DNA of 64,000 nt, from assembly GCF_001667505.1 (NCBI RefSeq), contig NZ_LZHZ01000004.1, positions 214,957-278,956 of the forward strand, in the 5' to 3' direction. The DNA comes from Mycobacterium sp. ACS1612. Lineage in GTDB: Bacteria; Actinomycetota; Actinomycetes; Mycobacteriales; Mycobacteriaceae. The notes beneath the pieces are model-generated. The model was not told the DNA's origin. It made no database searches and saw only the letters and a list, made by a program, of their open reading frames with translations. Position 1 is the stretch's first letter; each line of letters begins with the position of its first letter. Positions 35,166 to 48,343 of this stretch are shown here, piece after piece. The position numbers and the translations under genes are program-made.

Positions 35166-35566
35166 CAGGCAGCTCCGATCGTGAGTGTCGAGGTGGCGAT
35201 CACGTGATCACCAAGACTGTTGCTGCCAACGATTTTCAGCGTTACCAAGTCACCATCGACGGCAGTCACCTCGCCCTTGAACGTCACCGTGTCATAGGCG
35301 TACCAAGGCACGCCCAGGCGCAGCGATATCGACTTGATGATGGCTTCGGGCCCAGCCCAGTCGGTGACATACCGCTGCACCAGCCCGGTGTCGGTGAGGA
35401 TGTTGACGAAGATATCCTTCGACCCCTTTGCCTGCGCCTTGTCGCGGTCGTGATGAACGTCCTGGTAGTCGCGCGTGGCGATCGCCGTCGACACGATAAA
35501 CGTCGGATCACCGTACAGCGACAACTCGGGCAGCTTCGCGCCCACCTCGATCGTCGGCGCGGTCAT
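35165..35566 (-). CDS. chsH1: Enoyl-CoA hydratase small subunit ChsH1 (MaoC-like)
   Basis: A 133-residue MaoC/hot-dog protein; RDYQDVHHDRDKAQAKG carries the hydratase-2 Asp/His region. ChsH1 and ChsH2 form the heteromeric hydratase that hydrates the 3-carbon side-chain enoyl-CoA from ChsE1-ChsE2. ATG 35566 overlaps the chsH2 stop by 4 bp (ATGA), favouring it over an in-frame start at 35581. It matches Rv3541c in size and position. Confidence 0.93.
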   Translation of the reverse strand: MTAPTIEVGAKLPELSLYGDPTFIVSTAIATRDYQDVHHDRDKAQAKGSKDIFVNILTDTGLVQRYVTDWAGPEAIIKSISLRLGVPWYAYDTVTFKGEVTAVDGDLVTLKIVGSNSLGDHVIATSTLTIGAA

Positions 35567-36522
35567 GCGTCCGGCTCCCATGCGTAGAGCGTCCAGGCCG
35601 GACCTGACTCGTCTTCGGGAAAGTCGATATACGTTGCGCGGACGGGCATTCCGATCTCCACCTCGGCGGGGTCCACGTTGCGGAGCTCACCGAGCATCCG
35701 CACTCCCTCTTCGAGTTCGACGAGCGCGATGACGAACGGCAGCGTGCGGCCCGGCACCTTCGGCGCGTGGTGCACGACGAAGCTGAACACCGTGCCCTTG
35801 CCGCTTGCCACCTGATACCCGATGGCAGCGTCCCTGTCCTGCCAGATCGCGGGCACCGGCGGGTGTTGCAGGCTGCCGTCGGGCATCTTCTGGATCCGCA
35901 GTTCATGAGCATTGACGCCGTCCCAGAAGAACTTGGTGTCGCGTGACGACGCAGGCCGCATCATCGAGGCCGCATCGAGATCCTCGGGCACTTGAGCGCC
36001 AGCACTCTTCTCAGCGGGCCGGAATTTCATGATGCGCCACATCATCTCGGCGACGTCCTCGTCACCGACCTGCCAGGTGATCTTCTGGGTGATGAAGAAG
36101 CCTTCACCCAGCGCGGTTCTCTTCGGGCCGACGACGTCGGTCAGCTCAGCCAACACGCTGACCTCTTCGCCCGGACGCAGATACCGGTGATAGGTCTGCT
36201 CGCAGTTCGTGGCGACGACGCCGAGGAAGCCTGCGCTGTCGAACAATTCCATGATCTTCGTGAGGGGGTCGTCGGCCGGCCGGCCGCCGCCGAGGCCCGC
36301 CATCGTCCAAACCTGGATCATCGCAGGCGGTGCGACGATGCCGGGATGGCCGGCCGCTTTGGCGGCGTCCTCGTCGACGTAGATCGGGTTCTTGTCCCCC
36401 ATCGCGTCGAGCCAGTGGTCGACCATGGGCTGGTTGACCGGATGGCGTCCGACCCGCGGCTTGCTCTTCCCCTCGGCCTTGACCTTCTCTGCCGCCGCCT
36501 GGATCTCCTCGATCGCGCTCAT
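35563..36522 (-). CDS. chsH2: ChsH2: MaoC hydratase domain plus DUF35 domain
   Basis: A 319-residue two-domain protein. The N-terminal MaoC-like part (NQPMVDHWLDAMGDKNPIYVD, HPGIVAPPAMIQVWTM) pairs with ChsH1 for hydration. The C-terminal DUF35/OB-fold part (PVPAIWQDRDAAIGYQVASGKGTVFSFVVHH to WTLYAWEP) docks the Ltp2 aldolase. No cysteine pairs for a zinc ribbon are seen in the DUF35 part. Both neighbours overlap it by 4 bp, so stoichiometric translation is likely. Equivalent to Rv3542c. Confidence 0.93.
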   Translation of the reverse strand: MSAIEEIQAAAEKVKAEGKSKPRVGRHPVNQPMVDHWLDAMGDKNPIYVDEDAAKAAGHPGIVAPPAMIQVWTMAGLGGGRPADDPLTKIMELFDSAGFLGVVATNCEQTYHRYLRPGEEVSVLAELTDVVGPKRTALGEGFFITQKITWQVGDEDVAEMMWRIMKFRPAEKSAGAQVPEDLDAASMMRPASSRDTKFFWDGVNAHELRIQKMPDGSLQHPPVPAIWQDRDAAIGYQVASGKGTVFSFVVHHAPKVPGRTLPFVIALVELEEGVRMLGELRNVDPAEVEIGMPVRATYIDFPEDESGPAWTLYAWEPDA

Positions 36523-37682
36523 CTGGGAACCCTCGGCACCTTGAGACCCGACGCCGCAATCATCTCGCGCATCACCTCATTCACTCCGCCACCGAACGTG
36601 ATCACCAGGTTCCGCTTGGTCTGGCTGTCAAGCCACCTCAGCAGTTCGGCCGTATCCGGGTCGGCCGGATCGCCGTACTTGCCGACGATCTCCTCGGCCA
36701 ACCGCCCGGCATACTGAATGCGCTCGGTACCAAAGACTTTCGTCGCCGCCGCGTCTGCCACGTTGATGTCCTCACCCGCCGCGGCCACCTGCCAGTTGAG
36801 CAACTCGTTGATTCGCCAGATCGCGTGGATCTCGCCGAGCGAGCGGCGCACGTCCTGTTGGTCGATGGGCGTGGCGCCGTCGCTGCCGGGCTTGGACGCC
36901 CAAGCGTGGATGCGGTCGTACATGCTGGCGAACCGGCCTGCCGGGCCGAGCATCACGCGTTCGTTGTTGAGCTGGGTGGTGATCAGTCGCCAGCCGCCGT
37001 TCTCCTCGCCGACCAGCATGTCGGCGGGCACCCGGACATCGGTGTAGTAGGTGGCATTCGTGTGGTGCGCACCGTCGGACAGGATCATCGGGGTCCACGA
37101 ATACCCCGGATCCTTGGTGTCGACGATGAGGATGGAGATTCCCTTGTGCTTCACGGCTTCCGGATCAGTGCGGCATGCCAGCCAGATGTAGTCGGCGTCG
37201 TGTCCGCCCGTGGTGAAAACCTTCTGCCCGTTGACGATGTACTCATCGCCCTGCCGAACAGCGGTGGTCCGCAGAGACGCGAGGTCGGTGCCCGCCTCCG
37301 GTTCGGTGTACCCGATCGCGAAATGCACGTCACCTGCGAGGATCGCGGGCAGAAACTTCTTCTTCTGCAGATCGCTGCCGTACATCTGCAGCGTAGGCCC
37401 GACGGTCTGCAGCGTGACCGCGGGCAGCGGCACGTCGGCCCGATGCGCCTCGTTGACGAAGATCTGCTGTTCGATGGGGCCGTAGCCGAGCCCGCCGTAT
37501 TCCTTCGGCCAGCCGACGCCGAGCTTGCCGTCGTTGCCCAACCGCTTGATCACTGCGCGGTAGGCCTTACCGTGCCGATCAGCCTCCATCTCCTTATATT
37601 CGTCGGACGAGATGAGGCCTGAAAAGTACTGGCGCAGTTCGGCTTGTAGCTGACGCTGCTCGGGGGTCAGTTCGATGAACAT
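36519..37682 (-). CDS. fadE29: Acyl-CoA dehydrogenase ChsE2 (FadE29)
   Basis: A 387-residue acyl-CoA dehydrogenase: GYTEPEAGTDLASLRTTAVRQGDEYIVNGQKVFTTGGHDADY (the FAD/substrate region) and C-terminal GGGVNEVMREMIAASGLKVPR. With ChsE1 it forms the alpha2-beta2 enzyme that dehydrogenates the 3-carbon steroid side chain as CoA thioester. It overlaps chsH2 by 4 bp and fadE28 by 16 bp. Equivalent to Rv3543c. Confidence 0.94.
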   Translation of the reverse strand: MFIELTPEQRQLQAELRQYFSGLISSDEYKEMEADRHGKAYRAVIKRLGNDGKLGVGWPKEYGGLGYGPIEQQIFVNEAHRADVPLPAVTLQTVGPTLQMYGSDLQKKKFLPAILAGDVHFAIGYTEPEAGTDLASLRTTAVRQGDEYIVNGQKVFTTGGHDADYIWLACRTDPEAVKHKGISILIVDTKDPGYSWTPMILSDGAHHTNATYYTDVRVPADMLVGEENGGWRLITTQLNNERVMLGPAGRFASMYDRIHAWASKPGSDGATPIDQQDVRRSLGEIHAIWRINELLNWQVAAAGEDINVADAAATKVFGTERIQYAGRLAEEIVGKYGDPADPDTAELLRWLDSQTKRNLVITFGGGVNEVMREMIAASGLKVPRVPR

Positions 37683-38680
37683 TGCGCTCCCACCAGATCA
37701 AGACGATGCGACGGCCCGCCCACCAACCGGGTCAGGTCTTTGATGGTGGAGTAGTAGCGGTCCATCGGGTAGTCGATGTCCATGCCCATGCCACCGTGCA
37801 GGTGGTGGCAGATCTGCATCACCGGCGGCGCTTGTGAGGCCAGCCAGTAGCCGAGCACGTCGAGGTCGTCATCGGCGTCACGGCCCTCGGCAAGTCGCCA
37901 CACCACCGAAGTCGCCGCCAATGTCAGTGTGCGCGAAGCGATGTAGACCTCGGCGAGTTGGGCGGCCACCGTCTGGAACGTGGACAGCGGCTTGCCGAAC
38001 TGATGACGATTGGCCACGTAGTCCGCGGTCAGTCGCAACGCACCCGCCACGAGGCCGGACGCGAATGCGCCGATCGCTGCCAGCGCCAACTGGTTGACCC
38101 GGTGCGGCGACGCCCCGTCGAGCACGCCGTCGACCTCGGCGCCGGTGAACGTCACGGTGTATTCGTCGCCCTTGTTCGACGACGGAGTCTTGGTCAGCTG
38201 GACACCGGCCGCCTTGGGCGACACCACGACGACGGCGTTGTCGGCCGTCACGATGATCCACTCCGCCTGTTGCGCATACGGAACCGCGATCTTCGTGCCG
38301 TTGAGTTTGCCGTCCGCAAAGGCGGTGGACGGCCGGTCCGGAAGCGGTGCGCCCGCTTCGTTGAGCGCGGCCGTGGTCACGGAACCCTTTGCGACACCGG
38401 CGAGGTAGCGGTCCTGCTGATCATCGGACGCCAGATCGAGCAACACCGCGGTACCCAGGCCGAGCGTGGCCAGCGCCGGGCTGACGGTGCCGTGCCTACC
38501 GATTTCGGTCAACGCGGTTGCGATCTCGGGCAACCCGACGCCGTCACCGCCGAGGCGTTCGGGCACCGCCAGCGCCGTCACCCCGCCCGCGACCAACGCG
38601 TCCCAGCTGTTGTCCCGGTCGAGCACTGACGTCACCACATCGGCAACGGCCTGCTGTTCCGGGTCCGGTGTGAAATCCAC
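37667..38680 (-). CDS. fadE28: Acyl-CoA dehydrogenase ChsE1 (FadE28)
   Basis: A 337-residue acyl-CoA dehydrogenase-fold subunit, shorter and more divergent than its partner: MDFTPDPEQQAVADVVTSVLDRD at the N-terminus, YVANRHQFGKPLSTFQTVAAQLAEVYIASR and LHGGMGMDIDYPMDRYYSTIKDLTRLVGG near the C-terminus. It completes the ChsE1-ChsE2 heterotetramer. It starts 18 bp after cyp125 and overlaps fadE29. Equivalent to Rv3544c. Confidence 0.93.
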   Translation of the reverse strand: MDFTPDPEQQAVADVVTSVLDRDNSWDALVAGGVTALAVPERLGGDGVGLPEIATALTEIGRHGTVSPALATLGLGTAVLLDLASDDQQDRYLAGVAKGSVTTAALNEAGAPLPDRPSTAFADGKLNGTKIAVPYAQQAEWIIVTADNAVVVVSPKAAGVQLTKTPSSNKGDEYTVTFTGAEVDGVLDGASPHRVNQLALAAIGAFASGLVAGALRLTADYVANRHQFGKPLSTFQTVAAQLAEVYIASRTLTLAATSVVWRLAEGRDADDDLDVLGYWLASQAPPVMQICHHLHGGMGMDIDYPMDRYYSTIKDLTRLVGGPSHRLDLVGAQCSSN

Positions 38681-38698
38681 CCGACTCCTCCTCGAGTC

Positions 38699-39973
38699 TC
38701 AGCGAGCTCCGGCCTGATTCGCCGGGCCGCCGGCGGCGGGGCACTTGCCGGTGTAATCCACCTGCCAGTGCTTGATCCCGTTGAGCCAACCTGACTTCAG
38801 CCGCTCCGGCTCGCCGATCGGTTTGAGATCGGGCATGTGATCGGCGATCGCGTTGAAGATCAGGTTGATGGTCATCTTGGCGAGGTTAGCGCCGATGCAG
38901 TAGTGCGCCCCCGTTCCGCCGAAGCCGACGTGGGGGTTGGGGTTCCGCAGGATGTTGAAGGTGTGCGGATCGTCGAACACCTCTTCGTCGAAGTTGGCTG
39001 AGCGGTAGGACATCACCACCCGCTGCCCCTTCTTGATCTGTACGCCGCCCAACTCGGTGTCCTCGAGCGCGGTGCGCTGGAACGCCGAAACCGGGGTGGC
39101 CCACCGGACGATCTCGTCAGCCGCGGTCTCCGGACGCTCCTTCTTGTACAGCTCCCACTGGTCCGGATTCCGCGAGAACGCGATCATGCCGTGCGTGATC
39201 GAGTTTCGCGTCGTCTCGTTGCCGGCCACCGCGAGCATCACCACGAAGAAGCCGAACTCGTCGTCCGAGAGCTTCTCGCCCTCGATGTCCGCCTCGATCA
39301 ACTGGGTGACGATGTCCTCGGTGGGGTTCTTCGCCCGCTCCGCAGCCATCTGCATCGCGTACTGAATGAGCTCGACCGACGACACCGCAGGATCGATGTG
39401 CGCGTACTCGGGGTCCTCGCCCGCCGTCATCTCGTTGGACCAGCGGAACAACTTGTCACGGTCCTCCTGCGGCACCCCGAGCAGGCCGGCGATGGCCTGA
39501 AGCGGCAGCTCGCAGGACACCTGCTCGACGAAGTCGCCCGACTGCCCCGCTGCGGCGGTTTCGGCGATCTTCTGGGCGCGCACACGCAACTCGTCTTCCA
39601 ACCGCCCCACCGCCCGGGGGGTGAAACCACGAGAGATGATCTTGCGCAGCCGGGTGTGCTGCGGCGCATCCATGTTGAGCAGCACGGCCTTCTGCAGATC
39701 GATGGCGTCGCGCGTCATGTCCTGCGGCCAGACCGGGATCGCGCCGTCGGGCGAGCTGCCGAAGATGTCGTTGCGCTTGGACACCTCTTTGACATCCGCG
39801 TGCTTGGTGACCAGCCAGTACCCTTTGTCTCCGAAACCACCCGTGCCACCGGGGACGTCGACCCAGTGAATCGGCTCGGACTTGCGCAGCTCGGCGAGCT
39901 CAGCCACGGGCAGACCCGCGAGGTTCAGTTCTGCGTCGAGGAAATCGAAGTCGGCTGAGATGGGGCAGGGCAT
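38699..39973 (-). CDS. cyp125: Cytochrome P450 CYP125 (cholesterol C26/27 hydroxylase)
   Basis: A 424-residue P450: the haem loop FGGTGAHYCIGANLAKM with the cysteine ligand, the I-helix AVAGNETTRNSITHGM and the E-x2-R pair in DEIVRW. CYP125 oxidises the terminal side-chain carbon of cholesterol or cholestenone to the acid. ATG 39973 has GGAG 8 nt upstream; the KstR operator at 39991-40004 begins 18 bp before the start. First gene of the ltp2 operon. Equivalent to Rv3545c. Confidence 0.96.
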   Translation of the reverse strand: MPCPISADFDFLDAELNLAGLPVAELAELRKSEPIHWVDVPGGTGGFGDKGYWLVTKHADVKEVSKRNDIFGSSPDGAIPVWPQDMTRDAIDLQKAVLLNMDAPQHTRLRKIISRGFTPRAVGRLEDELRVRAQKIAETAAAGQSGDFVEQVSCELPLQAIAGLLGVPQEDRDKLFRWSNEMTAGEDPEYAHIDPAVSSVELIQYAMQMAAERAKNPTEDIVTQLIEADIEGEKLSDDEFGFFVVMLAVAGNETTRNSITHGMIAFSRNPDQWELYKKERPETAADEIVRWATPVSAFQRTALEDTELGGVQIKKGQRVVMSYRSANFDEEVFDDPHTFNILRNPNPHVGFGGTGAHYCIGANLAKMTINLIFNAIADHMPDLKPIGEPERLKSGWLNGIKHWQVDYTGKCPAAGGPANQAGAR

Positions 39974-39990
39974 ATAAAGCTCTCCTCAAT

Positions 39991-40004
39991 TGCAACGTGT
40001 TCTA
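39991..40004. promoter_or_regulatory. KstR operator, cyp125 side
   Basis: TGCAACGTGTTCTA fits the KstR consensus TnnAACnnGTTnnA. It lies 18 bp before the cyp125 ATG; KstR represses these genes until a cholesterol-derived CoA thioester binds it. Confidence 0.88.
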
Positions 40005-40069
40005 GTGCCAGTAAAACATGCCTCCACCGCAGATAAAAGGCAGGTCGCCATCCGCGCTTGTCAGACTAA

Positions 40070-40083
40070 TGAAACGTGTTCTA
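40070..40083. promoter_or_regulatory. KstR operator, fadA5 side
   Basis: TGAAACGTGTTCTA fits the same consensus and shares a 10-base core with the first site. It ends 10 bp before the fadA5 ATG and overlaps the probable -10 box TAGCCT (40082-40087). Confidence 0.9.
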
Positions 40084-40084
40084 G

Positions 40085-41268
<1,184 letters not shown>

Positions 41269-41269
<1 letters not shown>

Positions 41270-41703
41270 TGGCTCCGGCGGGCAGGAGCGATGGGCCCAC
41301 GCGCGCAGCGCAGGGGACGACCGGGGAATCGGCACGGTCGGACGCCAAACGGATCGCGGCCGCACAGGCTTACATCGATGCGCTGGTGAGCCACGACGCC
41401 GACAAGGTTCCGTTTGCCCCCGGCTGCACCCGGATCGAATTCGGCGTGAAGACCGGGTTCTCAGGAGATCACTTGCGCCGCAGCCTGAATGGCGGTCCGC
41501 AGTACCGGGTGATCCGTTCCACCAGCGTTCCCGAATTCGCCGTCGACGGTGACGTCGTGCGGGCCAAATTCGATCTGGTGACCAAACCGTCGATCGCGGG
41601 CAGGCGAGTAGGCGCGCATATCGACGAGACGTTCGTCATTCCCCCGGAAGACTGCACCATCCACCACATCAAGGCGGTCGTTCGCCCCTTCCTGACGTCC
41701 TAG
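41269..41703 (+). CDS. Hypothetical protein, possibly NTF2/SnoaL-like
   Basis: GTG 41269 overlaps the fadA5 stop (TAGTG), so the gene is probably co-translated. The 144-residue protein starts with a polar, low-complexity 25 residues and then RIAAAQAYIDALVSHDADKVPFAPG, RVIRSTSVPEFAVDGDVVRAKFDLV and HIDETFVIPPEDCTIHHIKAVVRPF, which look like the helix-then-sheet layout of NTF2-like proteins (DUF8021 type). No catalytic residues can be named. Co-expression with fadA5 suggests a steroid-linked role. Confidence 0.65.
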
Positions 41704-41734
41704 GATCGGCGCCTGGCAAAGCCGCGGATAGCGC

Positions 41735-41885
41735 CGCTGCTCTACATCCGCGACGGCGACAAGGTGACCTCAAGGTCAGACGCCAAGGAGGAAGAGCGGC
41801 AAGGCTATTGGCAGCGGTCTACCCGACCATCAACGACTACCAGTCATGGGACTGATCGGGTGATCCCGCTGGTAGTTTGCGAACC

Positions 41886-41889
<4 letters not shown>
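41735..41889 (+). pseudogene. Remnant of a ddn-like nitroreductase gene
   Basis: The DNA before the DsbA-like gene encodes, in pieces, LLYIRDGDKV, EEERQGYW and DRVIPLVVCEP followed by TGA 41887-41889. These match [17 protein letters not shown] and [11 protein letters not shown] in the intact ddn-like gene at 42649-43092, in the same order but with deletions and a frame change. The last 37 bp of both copies are nearly identical. The terminal TGA overlaps the ATG of the DsbA-like gene. Confidence 0.8.
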
Positions 41890-45051
<3,162 letters not shown>

Positions 45052-45055
<4 letters not shown>

Positions 45056-46059
45056 CTGGCCGCGCCGAGTTCGTCGAGCGCCTTCTTGGCACCTGGATGC
45101 AATGGGACCGGGCTGGTTTGGCGAGCGTTGTCAAGCGTGATGCCGTCTGCCGCCTTGTTCGCCTTCACCAGATCCGACTTGTGGCCGAACAGCGCCTTGG
45201 TCAGCACGCAGGCGGTGTTGCCGTCCATATCGTCCTTCACCAGAAGGAGATTGGGCACCACGACGGTGGCGACGTCGGCGGGCGTTTGATAGACACTGGC
45301 CGGGACCACCCCGCGCTCGTAGATCGGGTTGATCTGCTGCAGCTTCGCCAGGGTGTCGGTCACGTCGATGAACTTGACCGCCTCGCGCCTGCTCACGAAC
45401 AAGTCCGTGATCCCGGCGGTGGGCAGCCCGCCGGACCAGAACATCGCATCGATCGAGCCGTCCTTCATCCCCTCGACCGTCTTGCCGAGTTCCGTGCGTT
45501 GAGCCTGGATGTCCTTGGCCGCGTCGAGGCCCGCCGCCTCCAGCATGCGATTGGCGATCACCTCTGTGCCGGAGTTCGGCGCTCCGGTGGACACCCTCTT
45601 GCCACGCATATCGGCGATCGAGTTGATGCCTGCATCGGTGCGGGCGATGACCTGGGTGTAGTTGGGATACAGCCGGGTCAGCGCCGCGACCGGTTGCTTC
45701 TCTTTGAACGACGCGCTGCCGTTCACCGCGTCGACTGCGGTGTCCGCCAGCGAGAACGCGATCTGATGGGTGCCCGCCACCAGCTGCTGAATGTTCTGCA
45801 CCGACGCCGACGTCTCCGCGGCGGTCGCCTTCAGCTTGCCGCCGGTCTGCTGGCTGATCGCCTCGGCGTACGCGCCGCCGAGCGTGTAGTAAACACCGGT
45901 GGTGTTACCCGTGGCGATGCTCAACCGCGCGTCGGAGGTGACTTCACACGAGGTCGGCTCCGCCGTCGACCCTGCGTTGTCGCCGCCGCGTTGGCCGCCA
46001 CAACCGGTCAGTAGCAACAAGATTGCGCCGACGAGTGCCACATATCGTCGCTGTCCCAT
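45052..46059 (-). CDS. TAXI-family TRAP solute-binding lipoprotein
   Basis: A 335-residue lipoprotein: signal helix VALVGAILLLLTGC with lipobox LTGC, then the TAXI core LSIATGNTTGVYYTLGGAYAEAIS, ATAAETSASVQNIQQLVAGTHQIAF, GKRVSTGAPNSGTEVIANRML and DAMFWSGGLPTAGITDLF. It captures substrate outside the membrane for the fused permease next in the operon. Family members carry dicarboxylates or amino acids. In this position, between fadA5 and the HIP genes, a steroid fragment is conceivable but unproven. ATG 46059 gives a proper signal peptide. Confidence 0.88.
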
Positions 46060-46139
46060 TTGTCCATGATGAGCCGGATCGGTGCGGTTCGAGGGCGGTT
46101 CGAATGCATACGACAGATTTGGCGAACTGTCTACTTCCG

Positions 46140-46210
46140 GCGCCGCCTGTCTTGTACGGTGAGCGCGCCCATTGACTTGTGGATGGAGTGATCGATGCGC
46201 CGCCTGTCTT
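46140..46210. repeat. 14-bp direct repeat across the start of the phosphatase gene
   Basis: GCGCCGCCTGTCTT occurs at 46140-46153 and again at 46197-46210, the second copy just inside the coding sequence. The promoter and ribosome-binding site (GGAG) lie between them, so the segment may stem from a small duplication. Confidence 0.6.
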
Positions 46211-47424
46211 CTATCGCCATGACGGTCGTCGCCACGATCGTCCTGATGCTCGCGACCGCGCTGCCCGCATGGGCCGCCGAAGCGATGACGCTGACATTCG
46301 TCCGGCACGCGGAATCGGAGGCCAATGAAGCGCGTGTGATCAACACGTCGGTGCCCGGCCCGCATTTGACCCCAAGGGGTCAGCAGCAGGCGGTGGACAT
46401 CGCCGAGGCGCTCAAAGGCAACGGCTACGACGGCATCTATGCCTCTTCGATGATCAGAACGCAGGAGACAGCGCAGCCCCTCGCCACCGAGTTGGGCATG
46501 CCGATCACGGTGCTTCCCGGGCTACGGGAAATCGACGCCGGGGTGTTCGAGGGCCAGTCGGAGGACTCTGGGCTCGGCCGCATCGGCTACGTGTTGGGCC
46601 CGGCCGCGTGGACTCTCGGGGCGCGGTTCGTGCCGGTGCTCGGGTCGACCGACGGCAACGCGTTCGACGCCAGGGTCGACGACGCCGTGCAGAAGATCTA
46701 CGACAGTGGTGACCGCAACGCCGTGGTGTTCTCGCACGGGGCGACGATCATGTTCTGGACGATGATGAACGTCGACAATCCCGATCTGGGGCTGCTGCTC
46801 ACCCATCCGTTGGACAACACCGACGTCGTGGTGATCACCGGCAATCCGGAAGACGGTTGGACGCTTGAGAATTGGGACGGCATCGAGGTTGCCGAGGAAC
46901 CGTCGTTGCCGACGAAGTTGTTCGTCGACGTCCGCAATGTCGTCACCGCGCCGCAGACCGCGCTCTATCGCATCGGGCAGGCGTTCGCCTCGGGTGATGT
47001 AGCGCGACTTGTCAAGGCGGTTCGAGACGGCGTCGTCGACGTCGCCACCAAGGTCGTCGGCTTCGTCCCCAAAGTCGTCAACGATGTCGTCGGTTCGCTG
47101 CGAAGTGCGGCCCCTGCTGAAAAGTCCGCCACCGAGTCCTTCGCGGTGGATACGCCGGAGACGACGCCACCGGCGAAGAAGACCGAGAAGAAGCCCGAGA
47201 AGAAGCCGACTGAGACAACGAAGCTCAAGCGCGGGAACAAGTTCGAACCGAGTGGAACCGCCGCGAAGGCACACAGGACGGTCGACTCGGATGAGTTCAA
47301 GGACGACACCGAGAAATCCGTGGCAACCATTGCGCCGAAGGCCGATACCACCGAAGGCGCTCAGGCACCGGACAAGTCCGGCGGCGACACCGAAAACACC
47401 GGCGACGACAAGAAGGCCGCGTAA
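46195..47424 (+). CDS. Secreted histidine-phosphatase-family protein with a disordered tail
   Basis: A 409-residue protein: signal peptide (MRRLSSIAMTVVATIVLMLATALPAWA), then a phosphoglycerate-mutase-like domain with the phospho-His motif FVRHAES and the second His in VVFSHGATIMFW. After about residue 250 comes a region related to no catalytic domain, then a Lys/Glu/Pro/Thr-rich tail containing KRGNKFEPSGTAA, a motif shared with the repeat protein at 3037-4353. Start ATG 46195 has GGAG 8 nt upstream. The substrate is unknown. It is divergent from the TAXI gene and ends directly against the convergent SDR gene. Confidence 0.85.
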   Translation: MRRLSSIAMTVVATIVLMLATALPAWAAEAMTLTFVRHAESEANEARVINTSVPGPHLTPRGQQQAVDIAEALKGNGYDGIYASSMIRTQETAQPLATELGMPITVLPGLREIDAGVFEGQSEDSGLGRIGYVLGPAAWTLGARFVPVLGSTDGNAFDARVDDAVQKIYDSGDRNAVVFSHGATIMFWTMMNVDNPDLGLLLTHPLDNTDVVVITGNPEDGWTLENWDGIEVAEEPSLPTKLFVDVRNVVTAPQTALYRIGQAFASGDVARLVKAVRDGVVDVATKVVGFVPKVVNDVVGSLRSAAPAEKSATESFAVDTPETTPPAKKTEKKPEKKPTETTKLKRGNKFEPSGTAAKAHRTVDSDEFKDDTEKSVATIAPKADTTEGAQAPDKSGGDTENTGDDKKAA

Positions 47425-48330
47425 CTAGGCGCCGTATACCGGAACCGGCGGGCGGGCCTTGGCCAGCAGATCCTTGACCACCGGACCGAGCTCGGCCGGA
47501 TCCCAGCGGGCGCCCTTGTCCACCTGAGGCCCGTGCGCCCAGCCATCGGCCACCCGGACGATGCCGCCCTCGACTTCGAACATCCGGCCCGTGACGTCGC
47601 GAGACTCGACGCTGCCGAGCCAAACCACAAGCGGCGAGATGTTTTCCGGCGCCATGGCGTCGAAATCGTTGTCCTGCGTCGCCATCATCTCGGCGAAAAC
47701 GGTCTCGGTCATCCTGGTACGCGCCGACGGTGCGATCGCATTGACGGTGACGCCGTAGCGGCCCATCTCCGCCGCGGCGACCAGTGTCATGGCTGCGATG
47801 CCCGCCTTGGCGGCACTGTAATTCGCCTGTCCCACACTGCCTTGCAGGCCCGCCCCGGAACTGGTGTTGATGATCCTGGCGTCGACCGGATTGCCCGCCT
47901 TCGACTGAGCGCGCCAGTACGCTGCGGCGTGGCGCATCGTCGCGAAGTGGCCCTTGAGGTGCACCGCGATGACGGCGTCGAACTCTTCCTCGCTGGTATT
48001 GGCGAACATCCGGTCGCGGACGATGCCCGCATTGTTGACCAGCACGTCCAAACCGCCGAAGCGCTCGACCGCGGTCTGGATGAGGCCTTCGGCCTGCTGC
48101 CAGTCGGCGACATTCGCGCCGCTGGTGACGGCTTCCCCACCGGCGGCGGTGATCTCGTCGACGACCCCTTGCGCGGCGCTGCCGCCGCTCGCGGGCGAAC
48201 CGTCGAGGCCGACACCGATGTCGTTGACCACCACCCGTGCGCCCTCGGCGGCGAACGCGAGCGCGTGCGCGCGCCCGATGCCGCCGCCTGCGCCCGTCAC
48301 GATGACCACCCGGCCGTCGAGCAAACCCAT
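47425..48330 (-). CDS. Short-chain dehydrogenase (Rv3548c-like)
   Basis: A 301-residue classical SDR: VIVTGAGGGIGRAHALAFAAEGARVVVNDIG, NNAGIVRDRMF and the catalytic pair in ANYSAAKAGIAA. It has the length and C-terminal extension (to VPVYGA) of the Rv3548c/peroxisomal-type SDR. ATG 48330 is followed by the family start MGLLDGRVVI. It lies 13 bp after the next SDR gene in a KstR2-type operon; a role in steroid C/D-ring or side-chain beta-oxidation is likely but the exact step is not known to me. Confidence 0.88.
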   Translation of the reverse strand: MGLLDGRVVIVTGAGGGIGRAHALAFAAEGARVVVNDIGVGLDGSPASGGSAAQGVVDEITAAGGEAVTSGANVADWQQAEGLIQTAVERFGGLDVLVNNAGIVRDRMFANTSEEEFDAVIAVHLKGHFATMRHAAAYWRAQSKAGNPVDARIINTSSGAGLQGSVGQANYSAAKAGIAAMTLVAAAEMGRYGVTVNAIAPSARTRMTETVFAEMMATQDNDFDAMAPENISPLVVWLGSVESRDVTGRMFEVEGGIVRVADGWAHGPQVDKGARWDPAELGPVVKDLLAKARPPVPVYGA

Positions 48331-48343
48331 ATTCGGTGTCTCC

